Assembly: GCF_000308875.1 (NCBI RefSeq)
Contig: NZ_BAGL01000122.1
Coordinates: forward strand, 48,026 to 112,025
Direction of reading: 5' to 3'
Source of the DNA: Nocardia transvalensis NBRC 15921
Lineage (GTDB): Bacteria > Actinomycetota > Actinomycetes > Mycobacteriales > Mycobacteriaceae
Length of the DNA: 64,000 nucleotides
In this document: positions 59,389 to 64,000 of the stretch, in pieces
Layout of the letters: each line of letters starts with the position of its first letter
Numbering within the stretch: the stretch's first letter is position 1
Notes under the pieces: model-generated
What the model saw: only the letters and a program-made list of their open reading frames with translations
The model's database searches: none
Told to the model about the DNA's origin: nothing
Translations under genes and position numbers: made by a program

Positions 59389-61116
59389 ATGACGTGGCTG
59401 TACAACGACCCCGCGGCGTTCACCGAGGATATGCTGACCGGGTTCCTCGACGCCAACGCCGGATACGTCGCGGGTGTGCCCGGTGGCGTGGTGCGGGCGG
59501 CACCCACCCGGCCCGGCAAGGTGGCCGTCGTGGTCGGCGGGGGATCGGGGCACTATCCCGCGTTCTGCGGGGTGGTCGGGCCCGGATTCGCCGATGGGGC
59601 CGTGGTGGGCAATATCTTCACCTCGCCGTCGGCGGCCGACGCGGCCTCGGTCGCGCGCGCCGCGGACGGCGGGGCCGGCGTCCTGCTCACCACCGGCAAC
59701 TACGCGGGCGATGTGATGAACTTCGGGCTGGCCGTGGAACAGCTTGCCGCCGAGGGCATTCCGGCGCGGTACTTCGCGGTCACCGACGATATCGCCAGCG
59801 CGCCCGCCGGGGAGGAGGCCGCGCGGCGCGGGATCGCCGGGGACTTCACGGTGTTCAAATGCGCGAGCGCGGCGGCCGAGGAGGGCTACGACCTCGACGG
59901 CGTCACGCGGGTGGCCGCGCTGGCCAACGACAACACCCGCACCCTCGGCGTCGCCTTCGACGGCTGCACCCTGCCCGGGGCCGCGGGCCCGCTGTTCACC
60001 GTCGAGAAGGGCACCATGGGCCTCGGTCTCGGCATCCACGGCGAGCCGGGCGTGGCCTCGCACGCCATGCCCACCGCGGGCGAACTGGCGGAGCTGCTCG
60101 TCTCCGGCGTGCTGCGGGAACGTCCCGAGGGAGCGGGCACGCGAATCGCCGTGATCCTCAACGGTCTCGGCCGCACCAAGTACGAGGAGCTGTTCGTGGT
60201 CTGGGGAACCGTGGCTCCGCTCCTGCGCGACGCGGGCTACACGGTGGTGCGCCCCGAGGTCGGCGAACTGGTCACCAGCCTCGATATGGCGGGCTGCTCA
60301 CTGACGGTCATGTGGCTGGACGACGAGCTGGACCGCCTGTGGACCGCCCCCGCCGACACCCCCGCCTTCCGCCGCGGCGCGATCGCCCACCACTCTCCGG
60401 AGGTCCGTACCTCCGTCAGGACGGTGGATGCCGGAAGGTATCGAAAGGATGCGGTTGCCGAGGTCGCCGACGAGGCGGGGCGTGCGTGTGCGGCTGCCAT
60501 AGCCCTGGCTATCCGTGCCGTTGCTACGAAAATTGTTGCGGCGGAGGAGGAGTTGGGCCGTATCGATGCGGTGGCGGGTGATGGTGACCACGGTCGTGGC
60601 ATGGTCCGCGGCACGGCGGCGGCGAGCGCGGCGGCCGAGGACGCCGTGGGCCGAGGCTGTGGTCCCGGTGGGGTGCTGAAGGCGGCAGGGGAGGCGTGGG
60701 CCGCTCAGGCGGGTGGGACGTCCGGGGTGCTGTGGGGTGCGGCGCTGACGGCGCTGGGCGGGCGGCTCGGTGATACCGGCACGCCCGCGAACCCGGATAT
60801 CGTTGCCGGACTGCGGGCTTCGTATGACGCCGTCACGCGCCTGGGCCGGGCGAAACCGGGGGACAAGACCCTCCTCGACGCGCTGCTGCCGTTCCTCGAG
60901 GCCGCCGAGCGGGGCGAAAGCTGGCGCGACGCGGCGGAAGTCGCCGAGACCGCCGCCCGCGACACCGCCGCCCTGCGTCCTCGGATCGGCCGTGCGCGCC
61001 CGCTCGCCGAACGCAGCGTCGGCAGTCCGGACGCGGGCGCGATCTCCCTGGCCCTGTGCGTGCGCACGGTGGTCGACGAATTCGAAACCGCCGCCGCGGA
61101 AGGAGCCCGCCGATGA
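59389..61116 (+). CDS. fused DhaK-DhaL kinase (dihydroxyacetone/erythrulose kinase)
   Basis: 575 aa. Residues ~1-335 are the DhaK substrate domain, with VVGGGSGHYPAFCGVVGPGF and His217 in LGLGIHGEPG, which binds the carbonyl substrate covalently. Residues ~355-575 are the DhaL nucleotide domain, with AVAGDGDHGRGMVRG (Asp ligands at 397-402), GGTSGVLWG and SVGSPDAGAISLAL. The fused form uses ATP directly. In mycobacterial tetritol pathways such enzymes (DerK/LerK) phosphorylate erythrulose; this role fits the operon. Overlaps the isomerase gene by four bases. Confidence 0.87.
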   Translation: MTWLYNDPAAFTEDMLTGFLDANAGYVAGVPGGVVRAAPTRPGKVAVVVGGGSGHYPAFCGVVGPGFADGAVVGNIFTSPSAADAASVARAADGGAGVLLTTGNYAGDVMNFGLAVEQLAAEGIPARYFAVTDDIASAPAGEEAARRGIAGDFTVFKCASAAAEEGYDLDGVTRVAALANDNTRTLGVAFDGCTLPGAAGPLFTVEKGTMGLGLGIHGEPGVASHAMPTAGELAELLVSGVLRERPEGAGTRIAVILNGLGRTKYEELFVVWGTVAPLLRDAGYTVVRPEVGELVTSLDMAGCSLTVMWLDDELDRLWTAPADTPAFRRGAIAHHSPEVRTSVRTVDAGRYRKDAVAEVADEAGRACAAAIALAIRAVATKIVAAEEELGRIDAVAGDGDHGRGMVRGTAAASAAAEDAVGRGCGPGGVLKAAGEAWAAQAGGTSGVLWGAALTALGGRLGDTGTPANPDIVAGLRASYDAVTRLGRAKPGDKTLLDALLPFLEAAERGESWRDAAEVAETAARDTAALRPRIGRARPLAERSVGSPDAGAISLALCVRTVVDEFETAAAEGARR

Positions 61117-61574
61117 CCGAGGGACTGCGGATCGTGGTCGGCTGCGACGACGCCGGCCTCGACTACAAGAACACCATCAAGGCCGACCTCGAGGCCGACG
61201 AGCGGGTCGCCGAGGTCATGGACGTAGGTGTGGGCGACGACGAGCACACCGCCTACCCGCACGTCGCCGTGGCGGCCGCTCGGATGATCACCGAGGGCAG
61301 AGCCGACCGCGCGCTGCTGATCTGCGGCACCGGGCTCGGCGTCGCGATCAGCGCGAACAAGGTCCCGGGCATCCGCGCCGTCACCGCGCACGACAGCTTC
61401 TCCGTCGAGCGGTCGGTCCTCAGCAACGACGCCCAGGTGCTGTGTTTCGGCCAGCGCGTCGTCGGCCTGGAACTGGCCCGGCGCCTGGCCAAGGAATGGC
61501 TCGGCTACCACTTCGACCCCGAATCGGCGTCGGCGGCGAAGGTCGCGGCGATCGGACGGTACGAAAGCGACTGA
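61113..61574 (+). CDS. RpiB/LacAB-family sugar-phosphate isomerase (DerI-like)
   Basis: 153 aa. Substrate motif IVVGCDDAGLDYKN: the canonical His of GxDHxG is Asp13 here. Catalytic Cys71 lies in LLICGTGLGVAISANKVPGI, and HDSFSVERSVLSNDAQVLCF follows. This divergence from true RpiB fits isomerases of tetrulose phosphates (D-erythrulose-4-P to erythrose-4-P) as in mycobacterial DerI. It completes the path from imported polyol to the pentose-phosphate intermediate. The operon ends here; the next gene starts 17 bp later but is of another type. Confidence 0.83.
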   Translation: MTEGLRIVVGCDDAGLDYKNTIKADLEADERVAEVMDVGVGDDEHTAYPHVAVAAARMITEGRADRALLICGTGLGVAISANKVPGIRAVTAHDSFSVERSVLSNDAQVLCFGQRVVGLELARRLAKEWLGYHFDPESASAAKVAAIGRYESD

Positions 61575-61591
61575 CGCGTAAGGTCGGCGGC

Positions 61592-62281
61592 ATGACCCTG
61601 GCAGAGGAATTCCTGGTGCTCGCCTACCGCGAGGACACCGGCCGCCCGCGCCTCGGCGGCAACCAGCTCGACGCCGCGCTGGCCGGGTCGGCCATCGTCG
61701 AACTCACTCTCGAAGGCGCGCTGCGCATGACCGAGCCGGGCGAACCCGGACAGAAGAAGGACCGGCTGGTGTCCACGGGTATTCGGCCCGCCGATTCCCG
61801 GCTGGCCGCGCTCGTGGCGGTCGCCGACGGCCGCAAACCCAAGGACGCCGTCGGCAAGATCGCCGGATTCGCGGCCTGGCGCAACCACTCTCGCACCCTG
61901 CGCGACGCGCTGCTGCACGACCTCGCCGAGGCCGGTCGCGTCACCATGACCACGAGTAAGACCCTCGGCCTGTTCACGAGCACGAACTGGACCCCCGATC
62001 CGGCCGAACGGGCGCGCGTCGCACAGCGGGTGCGCGCGGCCGTCGTCGACGGAACCGATCCCGACGACCGCACCGCGGCCCTCGTCTCGATCCTGCACGC
62101 GGTGGACCTGCTGCCCAAACTCTTCCCCGACGCCGACAAGCGGGCGGTGAAGAACCGCGGCAAGGCGATCAACGAGAGCGAATGGGGCGGCCCGGCCGTG
62201 CGGAAGGCCGTCCAGGAGGTGCAGGCGGTCACCGTCGCCGTCATCGTCGCCACCACGACCGTCACCTCCACGGGCAGCTGA
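61592..62281 (+). CDS. GPP34 (GOLPH3-like) protein
   Basis: 229 aa from ATG 61592. The N-terminus TLAEEFLVLAYREDTGRPRL, then LDAALAGSAIVELTLEGALR, and the later GLFTSTNWTPDPAERARVAQ with ILHAVDLLPKLFPDADKRAV, match bacterial GPP34 domains, related to the eukaryotic phosphoinositide-binding GOLPH3. Common in actinobacteria, of unknown function, possibly membrane-associated. Transcription may run through from the polyol operon, 17 bp upstream. Confidence 0.85.
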   Translation: MTLAEEFLVLAYREDTGRPRLGGNQLDAALAGSAIVELTLEGALRMTEPGEPGQKKDRLVSTGIRPADSRLAALVAVADGRKPKDAVGKIAGFAAWRNHSRTLRDALLHDLAEAGRVTMTTSKTLGLFTSTNWTPDPAERARVAQRVRAAVVDGTDPDDRTAALVSILHAVDLLPKLFPDADKRAVKNRGKAINESEWGGPAVRKAVQEVQAVTVAVIVATTTVTSTGS

Positions 62282-62311
62282 CCACCGTGTGTCGCCGGCG
62301 ACTCGGCCGGC

Positions 62312-62875
62312 TCAGCCCGCTGTGACCGCCTTCAGCTCGTCGATCGATTCCTGGATGTAGTAGCTCAGGTCGTGGGCGCCGGGGAGGGTGATCCAGCGCT
62401 CGTAGGCGATCTTGAAGACGGCGATGCCCGCCTCGGCGGCCAGGCTCGCGGCCGGTTCGCCGACGCCGCGCCGGCGCAGGGCGGCGACCGTCGCCTCGGT
62501 CAGCGTGGCCAGTTTGATCAGTTCGCGCTCCCGCAGGCCGGGATGCGAGTCGATGAGGGCCTGGCGCTGCCGGGAGAAGTCGGGGCGCTGCCCGACCACC
62601 GCCGCCACGGCGTGCAGGGCCGCGGCCACGGCGTCGATCGGCGAGACCGACTCGTCGGCCTCATCGATGACGCCGGCCATGGCGTCGCTCAGTACGTTCT
62701 GGCCGCCGAACAGGACCTCGCGCTTGTCGGCGAAGTGACGGAAGAACGTCCGCTCGGTCAGCCCGGCCCGTTCGGCGATCTCCGCGACGGTCGTCTGGTC
62801 GAACCCGCGCTCGGCGTAGAGCTCGAGCGCCGCCTGCGCCAACCGGTCGCGCCCGTTGGGTTCCCATCGACTCAT
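62312..62875 (-). CDS. TetR-family regulator
   Basis: 187 aa. N-terminal helix-turn-helix LAQAALELYAERGFDQTTVA, then EIAERAGLTERTFFRHFADK. The C-terminal helical domain (about residues 60-187) is variable, with no recognisable ligand pocket. It converges on the GPP34 gene. Target unknown; a neighbouring palindrome CAAGCGCTTG at 63473 is of TetR type but lies 600 bp away. Confidence 0.87.
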   Translation of the reverse strand: MSRWEPNGRDRLAQAALELYAERGFDQTTVAEIAERAGLTERTFFRHFADKREVLFGGQNVLSDAMAGVIDEADESVSPIDAVAAALHAVAAVVGQRPDFSRQRQALIDSHPGLRERELIKLATLTEATVAALRRRGVGEPAASLAAEAGIAVFKIAYERWITLPGAHDLSYYIQESIDELKAVTAG

Positions 62876-63082
62876 GACCCGATCCTAGGCGATTCTCCTC
62901 CCTGATGACAGTTGCTGACATCGATGCTACCGATTGTGAAGACTCCCAACATCGCGCGGGATCGCCGGTCTCCGGCCCCAGAGTTTGCTGGGCGATTCGA
63001 AGGCGGACCGTGGCCCGCTTACCGTCGGCAGTGCACCTGATACCACCGTCGCGGCTCGCGTCCTGCGGGGAGGGGACACACC

Positions 63083-63400
63083 ATGGACAAGGATCCGGGG
63101 GCGTTGATCCAGATCGGGCTCCAGCTGGCGGTGGTGATGCTCGAGGCCTCCGATGCCGCCGCCTCGGATTTGCTGGCCCAGCTCGAGCGAGCGGCCGCGG
63201 AGTGCGCCCGCAGCGCCGTGCCGATCGAGACGGTGCAGCGCGCGATCCGCGAGGGAATCTCCGGCATGATCGAACACTTCCCGCGCGATCCGGACCGCGC
63301 TGAGCTGACGGTGCACGACGCCGATGTGGTGCAGGTGCTGGACGTGCTCTCCTCCGCGGTCTCGCGCGGATATATGGACGAGGTTCGCCGGAATTCGTGA
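63083..63400 (+). CDS. second stand-alone PucR N-terminal-domain-like protein
   Basis: 105 aa from ATG 63083. LQLAVVMLEASDAAASDLLA, then QLERAAAECARSAVPIETVQ, RAIREGISGMIEHF and VLDVLSSAVSRGYMDEVRRN align with the sensor-like N-terminus of the PucR proteins at 1686 and 15541 (IPIDTIQHALHEG, TVSRAYVREL). No DNA-binding domain follows: the frame stops and about 70 bp later only non-coding sequence is present. GGGGAGGGG lies 9 bases upstream of ATG. Same architecture as the protein at 17019. Confidence 0.65.
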   Translation: MDKDPGALIQIGLQLAVVMLEASDAAASDLLAQLERAAAECARSAVPIETVQRAIREGISGMIEHFPRDPDRAELTVHDADVVQVLDVLSSAVSRGYMDEVRRNS

Positions 63401-63472
63401 CGGCCGGAGAATGACGGGCAACTAAGCAGCAGACTGCCGGCGGGGAAACGCGCGCATTCGCCGCGCAAATAC

Positions 63473-63482
63473 CAAGCGCTTG
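63473..63482. promoter_or_regulatory. palindrome CAAGCGCTTG, regulator-type site
   Basis: ACCAAGCGCTTGTT contains the perfect 10-bp palindrome CAAGCGCTTG. Similar AAGCGCTT cores are TetR sites in actinobacteria. It lies about 200 bp upstream of the truncated last gene. Confidence 0.35.
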
Positions 63483-63676
63483 TTAGAGTTTCGGCTTCAA
63501 CCGTCGCGGTGAGGTCTGCGTCACCCGAACCTCCTCCTCGGGTGGCGAGGGTGAGCCGCTGCCGTTATGCTCGTGCCGAACTTCCGGATTTGCCTGTCTA
63601 CCTGGGTATTTGATGTCGTCCGGCGGTTGACTGACAGTTCCCTCCTGGTTTGCCGGGGGCTTAGGGGTGTGGGGAG

Positions 63677-64000
63677 TTGGCGATTTCAGTGGCCTCGCCG
63701 AGTGTCGAGTCCGGCGAGCGTGCCGGCCGGGAAACTCGCTCTACCTATTCGGCTTTCGCGGTGTGCGCGGTCGTGACCGCATGCCTTGCCGTCGGTGCGG
63801 TCTTCAGCGCTCCCGCGGACTTCCGCATCCCCCTGGCGATCGGCGCGGGCGTGGCCGCGCTGTTTCTGTGCGTCGCCGTCACCGCCGCCGTGCACTACCG
63901 CACCCGGGCCGGCCGGTACCGGGCCGTGGCCGAGGTCGCCGAGGAGCAGATCGCGGCCGCGCGCGCCGAGGCGTCGGCCCGCGTGGCGAGCGCGGACGCC
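63677..64000 (+). CDS. N-terminal part of a membrane protein (probable sensor histidine kinase), cut by the window end
   Basis: At least 108 aa. The TTG at 63677 and GTG at 63689 are candidate starts. Two hydrophobic helices (STYSAFAVCAVVTACLAVGA, then FRIPLAIGAGVAALFLCVAV) are separated by a very short outside loop. A helix rich in Ala/Glu/Arg follows (VAEVAEEQIAAARAEASARV), as in the coiled-coil signal linker of actinobacterial sensor kinases. No kinase motif is within the window, so the product is an inference. Confidence 0.5.
   Translation, partial: MAISVASPSVESGERAGRETRSTYSAFAVCAVVTACLAVGAVFSAPADFRIPLAIGAGVAALFLCVAVTAAVHYRTRAGRYRAVAEVAEEQIAAARAEASARVASADA

Overview
The window is high-GC actinobacterial chromosome. 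The gene content fits a mycolic-acid genus, most likely Nocardia or a close Rhodococcus/Mycobacterium relative. Supporting genes are a ChoD-type oxidoreductase, several PucR regulators, a DUF5313 protein, a GPP34 (GOLPH3-like) protein, an actinobacterial QcrB and MHS-type transporters. The genus is an inference; there is no rRNA or tRNA here to fix it.

Layout. (1) 0.1-5.7 kb: two PucR regulators, choD and an aldo/keto reductase. (2) 5.8-15.5 kb: an MmyB-like XRE regulator, a MocR regulator whose partner EamA exporter is decayed, a subtilisin-inhibitor-like secreted protein, an EEP-fold protein, a secreted beta-propeller, an acyltransferase-3/SGNH protein, a DUF418 membrane protein and a SRPBCC protein. 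(3) 15.5-19.2 kb: a third PucR, a stand-alone PucR sensor-like domain, and an orphan qcrB coupled to a 79-aa gene. (4) 19.3-23.5 and 29.3-35.4 kb: two organosulfur-type monooxygenase blocks. They hold two acyl-CoA-dehydrogenase-like monooxygenases, two NtaA/SnaA-type LLM monooxygenases, SfnG, a StyA-like enzyme, an MHS transporter and an OhrR-like MarR regulator. (5) 23.9-25.7 kb: a chorismate-lyase-like gene translationally coupled to an FAD aromatic hydroxylase. (6) 25.8-29.2 kb: a DUF6745 pair, then a LysR regulator divergent from an EamA exporter.

(7) 36.5-45.65 kb is an accessory island with visibly lower GC, small unknown genes and an IS110-like transposase remnant at its right edge. 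It carries a TIR-STAND-TPR (NLR-like) protein overlapped by a small TPR-like ORF. A second STAND-TPR protein converges on it. Also present are a coupled two-gene membrane unit resembling SLATT effectors, an anchored 203-aa protein and a zinc-ribbon/123-aa pair. This is the best candidate for an undescribed (probably anti-phage) system.

(8) 45.65-49.3 kb: a nitrilase-family amidohydrolase, a GntR regulator, an MHS transporter and a DUF2848 protein, tied together by two copies of one 17-bp operator-like sequence. (9) 49.3-61.6 kb: a sugar-alcohol locus with an FGGY kinase, an SDR, a SorC-type regulator, a zinc dehydrogenase, a five-gene ABC importer with two ATPases, a DhaK-DhaL fusion kinase and an RpiB-like isomerase. 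It resembles the tetritol (erythritol/threitol) pathways known from mycobacteria. (10) 61.6-64 kb: a GPP34 protein, a TetR regulator, a second stand-alone PucR-like domain and the start of a membrane protein that runs off the window.

A small repeat family (core CCGGCAYGCTTTYGGCCGG) recurs at three intergenic places (14.8, 22.0 and 25.7 kb).
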